Shown piece after piece: positions 12,148 through 23,094 of a stretch of 64,000 nt of DNA (position 1 is its first letter; each line of letters opens with the position of its first letter). The notes under the pieces are model-generated. The model had not been told where the DNA came from. It ran no database searches and saw only the letters and a program-made list of their open reading frames with translations. The DNA comes from Buddleja alternifolia (Eukaryota; Streptophyta; Magnoliopsida; Lamiales; Scrophulariaceae), in the NCBI GenBank assembly GCA_019426215.1, contig CM033402.1:2046001-2110000 (forward strand). The letters are read 5' to 3'. The position numbers were made by a program, and so were the translations under genes.

Positions 12148-13226
12148 TGGATAAAAATAAATTGAATAGGGAAGAGCTAATTTGATTAACTCAAGCCCCG
12201 TGATAATTCTCCACTTAGAATTATCTCACAACCCCCGCGTTTGAATTCGATACGCTAGACAGTGGTTCAGACTTTAACACTTCGATGTGTTGTTTAATTT
12301 AGTTGTTCGGACCGCAATTCTTAATTATTGATTTCGAGTATGAAAAACAGTGAATCGAAAGACTCAAGTCTTGGATTCAACGCTAATTATCGTCTTCGAA
12401 TGAAATAATAACATAGTGAAGGAAAAATTCAAGTCGAGACAAAAATCACCCTTCCGATACTTAAATCTGGATAAAAGATAATTTTATACCTCCATGAGAA
12501 TCTTTCGATCGAATGTATTATTTTTCAACCCCCGCGTTCGAGTCGCATTAATTGACGTTTTAGTTGTTAATTTCGAGCATGAGAATGATGAATGAAAAAC
12601 TCAAGTCAAGATACAAATAACCTATTCGATACTTAAATCTGAATACAAGATAATTTATACCTCTATGAAACTCTTCAATTCTGAAAAATTACAAGCAAAC
12701 AATGCCGATATAAGCCTTGAAGGCAAATCCCATCGAGTCTAATACTAAATTACATTACAGTTATTCCTAATTTACGCTACGATCTACTCCTACATTACCC
12801 TAGAAACTACTCCTAAGGCTAGAGCTAATTCTAAGAAAATTGAAAATGTAGAAGTCTGATGATCTTGTGATGTCCTTTTCTTTCTTTCTCTTCGCGCTTA
12901 TATAATCCACTTCTTTTGTTGGTTTCTTCGTTACCTCCACGTTCTCCTCTACTTCTGGAACCGCTGTCAACCGCCTTCAACTGCTCTTTCAAATATTTTC
13001 AACTTAGCGCGCCTCTGCAGATGATTGGCTATTTGGACTTTATTTTATTTTTCAGATTCGATTCTTAGGTTTTTGTCAATTTAGCCCATGTTTTTTGCCA
13101 TTTTCTAAATTAAATGGGCCTTGTTCTATTCATTTTCGGGTCCAACGTCCTTCTTTTCGAATTTCTATAGTTTAGGCTATTTGGGCTCTGTAATTCGAAA
13201 GCCCAAATTATTTTATAGTGTAAGCA
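12148..13226 (-). repeat. 3' LTR (left copy) of the deleted Tat element
   Basis: In element orientation the 1079-bp LTR runs from TGCTTACACT to TTTTTATCCA, keeping the TG…CA ends. It aligns along nearly its full length with 16618-17661, with only a few percent differences by eye. Confidence 0.88.
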
Positions 13227-13240
13227 AATGCCCCCCTAAT
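13227..13240 (-). other. Polypurine tract of the deleted Tat element
   Basis: On the - strand the sequence AGGGGGGCATT lies directly before the TG that opens the 3' LTR, matching the tract of the first Tat element. Confidence 0.7.
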
Positions 13241-13399
13241 ATACATGAACGTTTCCAGTTCATGTGTATTAAAAGACACATGTGTATTAAAACACTAAAC
13301 GGACCAAACGAAGGCCTAAACGATGGAATTTGAAGTCGACCGGTTATCGTAAAATGTTCCTAGCCATTCAATTGGATTCTTCTCGAAAAGAGCTTCGAT

Positions 13400-13801
13400 T
13401 TGGTGTATTGTGGGCCCCATAACTCCAAGCAAATCAAAAGTTACGGCCGTTTGAAGTCTCACCATCAAGTTTTCGCTTATTTTTCACACTTTTCCAAAAA
13501 TGCATCGGCTTTTTGTCCTACATCTTTTCTCCTTCTCGAAATCTTCATCTTCAAGCATCTCTCAGTTATCTTCTTTGATTCGCCTTTCGAGCAACCAGAG
13601 ATCGCTGAGAAAATCGCGAAGAAATTCTTTCTTTCATTTTCTCGAGTTACCCCTTCGATTAAAATTCTATTAATGGCAAATCCCCGAATTCTTGCCCTTC
13701 ACGACCTGTTCCATTTAGTTCCTCGAGCACATATCTTGGATTGCGAGGTCTCGAAACCTTCATCTTCAATCATGCTTTATTTCGAGCGTGTAAAATTTTA
13801 A
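13400..13801 (+). pseudogene. Probable remnant of the start of the antisense PMD gene
   Basis: An open frame on the strand opposite to the element lies about 450 bp inside the polypurine tract, exactly where the antisense gene starts in the first Tat element. It includes an ATG at 13673 (start MANPRILALHDL) after a Phe/Ser-rich stretch. The plant mobile domain itself is missing. The assignment rests on position and composition and only weakly on sequence similarity. Confidence 0.35.
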
Positions 13802-13869
13802 TTTTGAGTATGATAACCTTTGAGCCTGAATATTTCGATCATATAGATTTTCGAACATATGGTGTTTAG

Positions 13870-13990
13870 AGTATACTCATTTCGAGCACATAGTATTTTG
13901 GGTATGCCTCATTTCGAGCACATAGTATTTCGAGTGTGCCTTATCTCGAGCACATAGTATCTCGAGTGTGCCTTATCTTGAGCGTGCAAG
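13870..13990. repeat. Tandem repeat of about 29 bp, TCGAGCACATAGTAT type
   Basis: Four to five head-to-tail units alternate TTCGAGCACATAGTAT and TCGAGTGTGCCTTAT. They correspond in place and motif to the TCGA-rich minisatellite of the first Tat element but have a longer period. Confidence 0.75.
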
Positions 13991-14414
13991 TTTCGTTGGC
14001 TCATCCTGCCCCCCTGCATATGGTACTTGAATATTATTTGGGAACATGGGAATTCCGACTTTTCCGAAAAATGCATCGGCTTCCTGTTCCTTGAGGTTAA
14101 AACGGTGGACACCCTCGAAATCGAATTTGGGCCCCTTTTCGAACATTCAATTCAGGGTACTCGAGTTGGAGAAATCATTGAACCCGTGGATGAAACTCCA
14201 GAACTCAGGTCCTTCGAATGAAGCTGCAACTCTCGAGGTATCTTTAACAGAGTCGAAATCTCTTGAGGTCGAAACGGTGAACACCCTCGAAATCAAAACT
14301 GGACCCCTCTTCGAACCTTTAATTCAGGGTATTCATTTGGTTCATTCCCGGTTGCTCCCCAGGATTTGGTTGGTTCATACAATTCTGTTCTTTGAGGGGT
14401 ATAGATTCGAAGTT

Positions 14415-14600
14415 TAACCAACCTCGAATTAACATTTCAAGCTCCTAAGTTCAATTCGAATTGAACATTTCGAATTTGAGTAACATTTCGAATTGAACAT
14501 TTTGAATGTGAGGATATAACCTTTTATTGAGCATTTTGAGCTCCTAGGTTCAATTCGAATTGAGTAACATTTCGAATTGAACATTTTGAATCAATTAGAA
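14415..14600. repeat. Repeats of AACATTTCGAATTGAACATT
   Basis: The motif occurs at least four times in about 180 bp, including one longer unit that contains GAGCTCCTAAGTTCAATTCG twice with small changes. It is a third TTCGA-type array within Tat sequence. Confidence 0.7.
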
Positions 14601-14757
14601 CTTTGCTAATCTTAATGCCTTCGATCTCGGCTTTCACAAATAAAGGTCGCATGTGGTTATTATCGATCTTTTCTTTTGAGAACAAAAGATCGACCAAGTT
14701 TTCATTATCTGTTTTCATCTCAAATAATTTGATGTTAGGAATTTTTGACTTAGAAAT
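14524..14757 (-). pseudogene. Fragment of retrotransposon aspartic protease
   Basis: The - strand reads …MRPLFVKAEIEGIKISKVLIDSKCS…, the layout of a Ty3 protease (RPL-hydrophobic-G-x-x-I-x-x-x-L-I-D). The active-site D-S/T-G has become D-S-K, so it is catalytically dead. The frame ends after about 76 codons, and its upstream side is cut at the solo-LTR insertion (14758). Confidence 0.6.
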
Positions 14758-16320
14758 TGTTAGGAATTTCATGTTAGATATTTTGATGATGACAAATAGG
14801 ACTTTATGTTAGACCCCAAAATATGTAAGTTTGATTTTACTTAGAATCTTGTATAAGCTTTGAAGCGTTAGATTTGTAATAGGCTTCGTTTTATTTTTAT
14901 TCTAGATTGTTAGGCTAAGATGTCTTAGACTAAGCGTCTGATATGTTCTGAGTGAGTTTATCAGAAGTAAAGTTTGAAGACTCAAACGCCTGAAGTCTGA
15001 ATGAAGATGAAGTATCCAAGCGTCTAGAATGACCAGCTACATCAAGCGTCACCTTATAGGATAGAAGTGATTCAAGGTTGAATAAGCGTCTATCAATGAC
15101 TGATTTCACCTGAATTTATTTCTAAGTCCAGAAGGAGTTTAATGCAAATATTCTCAATGCATTAAGTGACAACGGACATTTAATTTAAATACATTAAATG
15201 CTGATAAGAGCATTAAATGTGATAAGCACTTTCAGACGTAGGGAGAAGCCACCCCATTAGACTGTCAACTATTCAAAGACTGCAGCACCAACTTTTGTGC
15301 AGCAGATTTTCAGGAAAAAAGACAAAAGTTGTTCACTCGCGGAAGTGAGATACACGCGCTCGTGCATGTGTCAAACGGACACTTTTTTCAAAAATGCCTA
15401 TAAATAGGACTTCAACAACAAGCCAAAAACAAAAAGAACAATTATCAAGTCGAATTGTTGTTGCATTGAAGTCTCGTTCCTTACAATCTCAGAAAAACCA
15501 GAAGATTCAAGAAAACATTCCTTTTGTTTTTCTTCAATTCCTGAGACAATCAATCAATATCTCAAACATTCTTTTCAAAGAAACCCACATTACTACTGAG
15601 ATATTCCTAATTGTTTGAACTTTATCAAAATCAAATAAACCTTTTAGAAAAACCTCTATCCAAGCCTCGCGATCTGTGTGAAGTCGAAGTTGGATACTTG
15701 CAGTATTTTTTGGTGAAAGAAGCAAGGGGATTGAAGTGATTTGGAGCAAAAATCTGTGTGATCAAGGAGCTCAAGTCATCGACATCCATCTCTCCCTAAT
15801 TTGTAGAAGATTCTGTGTGATTCTTTGAGAATCATTTTAGTGGATTGCCTCCAAGTGTTCAAGGAGAAGAAGGACGTAGTTGGGATTACAACACCCAACG
15901 AACCTTACAAATATTGTGTTTCTTACTTTACATTCAGTTTTCATATTGTCATATCATAAACTGATCAAGCAAAACTTAATCAAACGCTAAGCAACTGAAT
16001 ACACTTTCTGTGACGCTAAAGCTTTTAAAAAGAAGACTACAAAAATCATTTCGCTGTGCTAACACTGATCAAAGAAGTGAACGTTTAAACCTATTTGGTT
16101 ATAGTATTCAAATCTTGAAGTCTGAGTTAACTTTCTAAAAACAGTTTTCGTTAGACGCTTCACCAAATAGCCTAGATTTTAAGTGAACACTTAAGTCAAG
16201 CGTTAGATACTTCAAGCGTCCAAAACTTTTTAATACGAAATTTTTGAAGTTGAAAAAGACTTCAGGGTCTATTCAAATCCTCCGTTTCTAGACCCTTTCG
16301 TATGCCACTTGGGACCAACA
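14758..16320 (+). mobile_element. Copia-type solo LTR with 5-bp target duplication
   Basis: The 1563-bp unit begins TGTTAGGAATTTCATG and ends GGGACCAACA, so it has TG…CA ends with inverted TGTT/AACA. GAAAT occurs at 14753-14757 and 16321-16325, a perfect 5-bp duplication. Near its start it contains TTTTGATGATGACAAA, typical of the first bases of SIRE/Maximus-like copia LTRs. A promoter-like CTATAAATAGGAC lies at about 15399, giving + orientation. No internal domain is left, so recombination between the two LTRs probably removed it. The insertion splits the deleted Tat element. Confidence 0.9.
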
Positions 16321-16325
16321 GAAAT

Positions 16326-16551
16326 ATTACCTAATTCGGTTATCACTCGAGTAACATCTCGAGCCAAACCCTCTTGGGTCTCGCTACTGATCATTGAATT
16401 CCCTTCGTTGATCATCTCGAGCGCCTATTAAAGTCTACTTCATGACTTCAACAAATTGCTCATACATTTTATCTGCCCGGATCCTGTATCGAGACACAGG
16501 TTGTGTTTCCAGATCGTCATTTAGTTCTTCTCTAGAAGAATCTTATGACAT
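16326..16551 (-). pseudogene. Degenerate start of gag in the deleted Tat element
   Basis: On the - strand an ATG at 16551 opens a Glu/Asp/Arg-rich frame (…SSREELNDDLETQPVSR…, YEQFVEVMK). It carries a stop at codon 3 and another after about 37 codons. Its place just inside the 5' LTR is where gag should begin. Confidence 0.45.
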
Positions 16552-16586
16552 CTTATAACGGATTTTATGAAGTCAAATTTGACTGA

Positions 16587-16605
16587 TCTCCCACTGTGGT
16601 AGCCA
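16587..16605 (-). other. Primer-binding-site-like sequence
   Basis: On the - strand TGGCTACCACAGTGGGAGA lies 12 nt inside the 5' LTR. It resembles the tRNA-Arg primer site of Tat/Ogre elements (TGGCGACTCCACTGGGGA), matching at about 12 of the first 16 positions. It looks like a decayed version. Confidence 0.5.
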
Positions 16606-16617
16606 AAAATTTATTTC

Positions 16618-17661
16618 TGGATAAAAACAAATTGAATAGGGAAGAGCTAATTTGATTAACTCAAGCCCCGTGATAATTCTCCACTTAGAATTATCTCACA
16701 ACCCCCGCGTTCGAATTCGATACGCTATACGGTGGTTCAAACTTTAACACTTCGATGTGTTGTTTAATTTAGTCGTTCGGACCGCAATTTTTAATTATTG
16801 ATTTCGAGTATGAAAAACAGTGAATCGAAAGACTTAAGTCTTGGATTCAACGCTAATTATCGTTTTCGAATGAAATAATAACATAGTAAAGGAAAAATTC
16901 AAGTCGAGACAAAAATCACCCTTCCGATACTTAAATCTGGATAAAAGATAATTTTATACCTCCATGAGAATCTTTCGATCAAATGTATTATTTTTCAACC
17001 CCTGCGTTCGAATCGCATTAATTGACGTTTTAGTTGTTCATATTGAACGTGAGAATGACGAATGAAAAACTCAAGTCAAGATACAAATTACCTATTCGAT
17101 ACTTAAATCTGAATACAAAATAATTTATACCTACATGAAAGTCTTCAATTCTGAAAAATTACAAGCAAGCAATGCCGATATAAGCCTTGAAGGCAAATCC
17201 CATCGAGTCTAATACTAAATTACATTACAACTACTCCTAATTTACGCTCCGATCTACTCCCACATTACGCTAGAAACTACTCCCAAGGCTAGAGCTAATT
17301 CTAAGAGAATTGAAAATGTAGAAGTATGATGATCTTGTGATGTCCTTTTCTTTCTTTCTCTTCGCGCTTATATACTCCACTTCTTTTGTCGGTTTCTTCG
17401 CTACCTCCACGTTCTCCTCTACTTCTGGAACCGCTGTCAACCGTCTTCAACTGCTCTTTCAAATATTTTCAACTTAGCGCGCCTCTACAGATGATTGGCT
17501 ATTTGGACTTTATTTAATTTTTCAGATTCGATTCTTGGGCTTTTGTCAATTCAGCCCATGTTTTTTGCCATTTTCTAAATTCAATGGGCCTTGTTCTATT
17601 CATTTTCGGGTCCAACTTTCTTCTTTTCGAATTTCTATAGTTTGGGTTATTTGGGCCCTGT
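16618..17661 (-). repeat. 5' LTR (right copy) of the deleted Tat element
   Basis: It is collinear with 12148-13190. The match stops at about 17661 (TTTGGGCCCTG), some 35 bp before the LTR should end, exactly where the foldback element at 17660 starts. Confidence 0.85.
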
Positions 17662-17980
17662 GTTAGTCCGAAATTGCTAAACACCCACCTCTATTAAAAC
17701 AATAGGCAAAAACACCCCTCTATTTTTATAAACCCAGTGTGAAACCCCTTTTTCGTTAAAAAATTAATGAAAATCTAGTCTTTAAAACATCCATATACCT
17801 TTGCCATGTTTGTAGGGTTGAAACTCACTACAAAGCAAAGGTATAGGGATGTTTTAAGGGCTATTTTTTAATCAAGTTTCTAATCGAAAAAGGGTTTCGC
17901 GCAGGGTTTACAAAAACATAGGAGTGTTTTGGCCTATTGTTTTAACATGGGGGATGTTTAGCAATTTCAGACTCACAGGG
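17660..17980. mobile_element. Foldback MITE with TIRs of about 110 bp
   Basis: The left arm reads AGTCCGAAATTGCTAAACA and continues through TTAAAACAATAGGC; the right arm is its inverse (…GCCTATTGTTTTAA…TGTTTAGCAATTTCAGACT). The arms pair over about 110 bp, leaving roughly 100 bp of loop, so the element could form a long hairpin. The flanks give no clear target duplication because the left one is merged with the LTR end. Confidence 0.82.
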
Positions 17981-18160
17981 GATAAAAAAATAATAAACCC
18001 TTCATTTATTTTCTAAAAATATTATTAGAGTATATGCATGAGTTATGTAGTCTCTAAGGAGATTTTATCATATGATTAGATGAAATAATTTTTAAACATG
18101 TATTTGCAAATAATTAGAATATTGCAAGAGGTGGTTGTTAGAAGCTAAAAGTTTATATGG

Positions 18161-18934
18161 GGAAAATTATAGATTTTGGTGTCATAGGACACCGTGTTTT
18201 GTAGTCTTATTGGATATAAAATTGCAACTATAGTTCCACATGACTCAAAAAATTGCACCTGGTCCCAATTGTAAAAAAAAGTTGACGAAAAAGTGCGTCG
18301 TTAAATCTTACAAATAAAATTAATTCAAAATATTTATACAATATAAAATACAAATTAATGAAAAATTAATTCAAAACGAGTAAACAAAAAAAAGAAGACT
18401 TCTTCTTCCTTCTTCACGGAACCCACCCCACCCCCACTAGCCAACACCAATTCGCCGCCCTCTAACACCCATACCAGACTTAGCACCGTTGGGGCCGCCT
18501 AAGCCACTGACAAGAGGTTGTGGTGATTTTAATTTTTTTTTATTTGAGTGTGATGAAGATGTAATGAATGAGAATGACTAATGAGCACAAATTGGCGATG
18601 GTCGGCGGTGGGGACGGTGGGGCGAGGCTGGTGTCTGGTGTGGATTATAGATTTAGCGTTGGATTGGGGGTTGAGGGTGGAATTTTGGTGTAATAGACCA
18701 CATATCACATCTTTTTCTTTTACCTTTTTTTTCTCTTTTTATTTTTTTTAAGAAACATTTTTTATTTTTTCTAATACTTGAAAGACTAATAGTACGTGTT
18801 ACGCATGTGCATTTTTTTTAATTAATTTTTTAACGGTGCAGATAGTAGGTGTTACTTTTTGAGTCATTTGGTACTAAAGTTGAGATTTTTTATCCAATGC
18901 ATGATGTACTATGTGACTAAAAATGCAATTTTCC
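18161..18934. mobile_element. Foldback element with long inverted ends (about 775 bp)
   Basis: The left end (GGAAAATTATAGATTTTGG…, with TGACTCAAAAAATTGCACC) and the right end (…GTTACTTTTTGAGTCA…TGCAATTTTCC) are inverted relatives over about 100 bp. The interior has a GC-rich part at 18410-18680 with proline-like CCACCCC and GGCGG runs, possibly captured sequence. The flanks do not give a clean duplication. Confidence 0.65.
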
Positions 18935-19022
18935 CTCTTATAGGTGATGTATGCAGTTTTTGTTTTCCAATTTAACCAAAAATACATAAAAATTTAGGAT
19001 CTAAATTGGTAAAAAATACTTA

Positions 19023-19519
19023 GGCTATGTTTGGTTATGTTTTGGGATGGTATTTTGGTGAAAATTATTGGTGAGAAATTTATGGGGACAAGTGCATGTT
19101 TGGTGAGCTTGTGTTTGGTTTTATTTTGGGAGTTGGTTTTTGTGTGTTTTTTTTCTTGTGAGATAATGTTTGATTTTGTTTCCAAAGGGAACAATAGTTA
19201 CTGTAGCAGTCAAATTATGAAATTTGTGTCTGTTAATAATTAGTTAATGATTGAAAGTTATAATATAATATTAAAGTTTTAATAATAGTTATATAGATGA
19301 ATATATATATATATATATGTATACATAAGTAAATGAAAGGAGAGAAAAAAAACAAATGTAGGGACAAAAAAAAAGTAGGGACAAACTAGGCTACAAAAAG
19401 AAATAATAAAATATTTATGATGTTTTTTGGACCAAAAAAATAGTATATTTTTTACCCAAATTGTGTGAACTAGATTGTGTTTGGCCAAAATGGTTATGGA
19501 AACATAACCAAACATAGCC
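19023..19519. mobile_element. Tourist-like MITE
   Basis: GGCTATGTTTGGTTATGTTTT at the left is matched by its inverse AAACATAACCAAACATAGCC at the right. The flank is TTA at the left and TTT at the right, a slightly decayed 3-bp duplication. The short ORFs inside (for example 19031-19243) are not genes. Confidence 0.78.
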
Positions 19520-20690
19520 TTTATTTGGGAGCAAATATATATAAAAAATAAATAAAAGAGAGGAAAGCTTGATTTTTTTTTGGTTTTGAGGGGATAAAAT
19601 TTCAAATATAAAAAATTTGTAGGCTAAAATATTTTTTTTCAGAAGTTAAGAAGACGACTGTAACCACTAGCCCCGTAACTCCATCTCTGGTCATATTGCC
19701 TAGGAATGAGAGTTGATCAATATTCATACTTCACTACTTTTTGTTTAGACTATCAAACTTAATGTGCATCCATCAGGACATCAAATCACTAGCAACTTCT
19801 TCAATCATTGAAGGAGAGGATAACAAGTGAATTAGAGAGGATAACAAGTGAATTATTCTTCTTTTAGGATAATCTTCTAATAAATTATAATTTAGTTAAC
19901 AAATTAAAGTATTATGATTTGTTCGAACACAAATGCATAAAGTCACGCCCGATTTGACTAAACATATATATGATTTGAGTTTGTTTTAATGGTGATGGTA
20001 TTTGGCCCCTTTTATTTTCCTTTTTCAACAACCATTATCTTAGTTTTTAATACTTGATGTAATATAAAGTCCAATACTTATCAGTATAAACATTGTACAT
20101 TTAATTTCTTTTTCTAAAACATTCCAATCGATGACAATTATCTCATAGACCTCAAGTGAACTTACCGCTCAATTAAGACCAAATAAATTTTATACAAAGA
20201 TTGAAAACCTATATTGAGGGAAAATAAAACAATTAGGAATTAAAATAAATAAACGAAAAACTACAATATGCAATGTCCGTCTACATATTGTCAGATTTGT
20301 AGTTGGGGATACAAAACTTGATGACTACTTTAGCACACTGTTACCAATGAGAAGTCGGCTAAGATTTTGAAGAGTCGAAAATAACTTCTCTTTTAGCCTT
20401 TTCTTTTTGACGAGTGCAATTTGAAATATGCATAGATGGCTCTAAAACGATATCATGTTGATTTGTTATGTTTAATGACAATAAACACAGTGAAAATCAT
20501 TATATATCAAGCTTACTTTTAATTATGCAATTGACTAGTAAGTGAGAATGGAGATCTTAAGACAAATGTTGTGTCAAGATTTTTTCTTTTTTTCCTTATT
20601 CCTTTTGATTTATCATGTCTCCAAATTCTTCCAATGTATCTTAAATACATTAGAAATTAAATCATTGTATTATTTTTAATTTCAGAATCA
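19520..20690. other. Gene-free stretch
   Basis: No gene or RNA is recognisable. A small direct duplication of GAGAGGATAACAAGTGAATT occurs at about 19810-19855. Confidence 0.5.
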
Positions 20691-20699
20691 TATGATTAT

Positions 20700-22290
20700 G
20701 TATCTCATTCTTGTTACCTATAGCGTGTTGAACCCTTGACCAAATTGATTTAATTAACTTGTTCATTAGATTTTTACATACCAAGTAAAAAGATGATGTT
20801 GTACAAGGAATGATATGGCTCAAGCATCACAATAGTCGGTAGAGTGCTAAATAAACATAAATTAAATTATTTCTATAACTTTTTAGACGCCTATACAAGA
20901 ATTGTCATTTTAGAGAAGTATAAGTATCATGCATAGTAAGAAATCGATCAAGATGAACAATAATTTCATATTATGATATCATTTGAACAAATATAGGAAG
21001 TAATTCTTGTTAGTAACTGAACTCGTAGTGAAATGTTTTGATTACAAATATTACAAATTGATATTTAATTTTATTTTAGTGTGTACATAATAGGCACATA
21101 AAATTCTTTTTGGGAAAACGACAAAACTACTCGAATCCAACACAGTTAGTGAAAAGCAACAACAATAACTAATCTATTATCATATATTCTTGAATGTTAA
21201 CGGAATGTAACACGTGTTGAAAACTGAATTCAAACTAATATGTTTTGACTTCAAGGTATTCCAAACCATTGTGTGATGAAAAATTCGTTAATAGATTATT
21301 TTGAACGTGAATAGGATACAACACGTGTCAGAGTCAATGGTTTTAAACTTTTTTTCATGGTCATAACATGCCATGCAAGTAAAATCATTATACATAAAAA
21401 CAAAAAAATGTATTTTATTTATTATTCAGATTACGATGATAACTATAGTGTGTTGAACTCTTAAGCGATTTGATTTAATTAATTTGTCACTAGATTTTTA
21501 CATAAATTTTACCAAGTAAAAAGATGATGTTATACAAGGAATGATATGGCTCAAATTCAATTATTATAATAGTCGGTAGAGTGCTAAATAAGCATAGATT
21601 AAATTATTTCTACAACTTTTTAGATGCATATACAAAAATTGTCATTTCAGAAAGTATAAGTATTGTGCATAGTAACAAATCAATCACAATGACAATAATT
21701 TCATATTATGATATCATTTAAACAAATCTACGAAGTAATTTCTATTAGTAACTGAACTCAGTGAAATTTTTTGTTTGCAAATATTACAAAAATTGATATT
21801 TAATCTAATTTTAGTATGTACATATAATAGGTACATAAAAATTCCTTTTTATGATGGAGAAAATGACAAAACTTCTCGCATCCACCATAGTTAGTGAAAA
21901 ACGACAACAATAAATAATTCATTGTCATAAATTCTTGAATGTTAATGGAATGTTACGCGTGTTAAAAACTCAAATCAAACTAATATGTTTTGACTTCAAG
22001 TTATTCCAAACTATTGTGCGCTTTTGTTTTAGCTTAGTTATGTAAATAACTTTTCAAATTGGGAAAACTAACCGTATTTCCCGCATCCACCATAATTAAT
22101 GAAAGGCTGCGATAATGAACAATCCGTTAATAGATTATTTTGAATGTGAATAGAAATAACACATGCCAGGGTCAACGGTTTTGAACTTTATTTCACGGTT
22201 ATAACATGCCATGCAAGTAAACCAACATCCGTAAAGTAACAAAAAAATATTTTGTATATTATACAGATTATGATGATAAAAGCCGTGTCT
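20700..22290. repeat. Tandem duplication of about 0.75-0.85 kb, two copies
   Basis: Copy 1 (about 20700-21442) and copy 2 (about 21443-22290) share long collinear blocks, for example ACCAAGTAAAAAGATGATGT, ATGATATGGCTCAA, ATAGTCGGTAGAGTGCTAAA and AACATGCCATGCAAGTAAA. Copy 2 carries about 100 extra bp near 22020-22120. There is no coding content, and identity has fallen enough that this is not a recent event. Confidence 0.8.
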
Positions 22291-22889
22291 TGTATTTTGA
22301 TCGACCATAAACAACATTGCACAATGAGAAAATATTGACATCAAATTGATTTTATTGAAGAACATCACCCGCCGAGGTTACAACTGCCTAAAGTACAAAT
22401 ATCTCATAACGTGTTCATCTTAAGTTCATTTCAAATCTATATTTACCAGACCAAATCTAGTTCAATTTCTGCTATTATGGATCCAATAGACTCCCATGTT
22501 AACCTACTATCACATCTGATGTTAAAATCTGCATTTCGCCCCGAGCATTTCCACATATCGCTCAAAAACCACAACACGCTCGGTGAACATCCATTCATCG
22601 ACCACTTCACCTTCCGAACGCGATATCTCCCAAACCACTAATCTTCACCACCCAAATAAACATTCATTACAAACCTTACGAAATTCCCTACAAGATGAAC
22701 AAAGTTTATTCACAATCCACAAAGTCTACCCCAAGATATCCCTTCATAAATCAAGCACAAAAACACACCTTTAGGCCACATCTAGCCAACTTTACTATGC
22801 ATCCCAATCCATGTCCTACTCATCAAACGCACATCACCGTGGATTAAATCCAATCCTACGGTCCAAATTTAAAATTTCACCATAGCTTG

Positions 22890-22954
22890 GATCCGCGTTA
22901 ACTTTCTATCCACCAATCAGATTCCGTCTTCACAAGAACGCTTCACTATTTAAA
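22890..22954 (+). promoter_or_regulatory. Histone H1 promoter: octamer, CCAAT box, TATA-like box
   Basis: GATCCGCG at 22890-22897 is the reverse complement of the plant histone octamer CGCGGATC, which drives replication/meristem-linked histone expression. CCAAT follows at 22913-22917 and TATTTAAA at 22947-22954, about 140 bp before the start codon. The order and spacing suit a histone core promoter. Confidence 0.7.
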
Positions 22955-23094
22955 TCACCACATTTTTCATTTCTTCACTCACACACAAAAATTACAGATA
23001 ACATTCTATATAGCTTCATTGCATATATATATCTATACACCCTAATTTGCTCAATTCCTCAAACCCTAACCCTAGCTTTTGTATCGAATTAGCC

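Larger units (their letters stand above)
12148..17661 (-). mobile_element. Internally deleted Tat-lineage LTR retrotransposon
   Basis: Two direct LTR copies (12148-13226 and 16618-17661) enclose about 3.4 kb, of which 1.56 kb is a later solo-LTR insertion. The element lies on the - strand, opposite to the Tat element at 1-7.2 kb, whose LTR it matches in reverse complement. In element order it retains a primer-binding-site-like sequence, a degenerate gag start, a protease fragment, TTCGA-rich repeats, the possible head of the antisense gene, and a polypurine tract. Reverse transcriptase, both RNases H and integrase are gone, so it could only move with help. The outer end of the right LTR is missing about 35 bp where a MITE begins. 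Confidence 0.85.

Noticed and set aside
13880..14000. CRISPR-like array
   Set aside because: Units are contiguous with no unique spacers and lie in a plant retrotransposon.
14758..16320. Short ORFs at 15394-15749 as a small gene
   Set aside because: They lie inside a copia LTR downstream of its own TATA box and have no domain.
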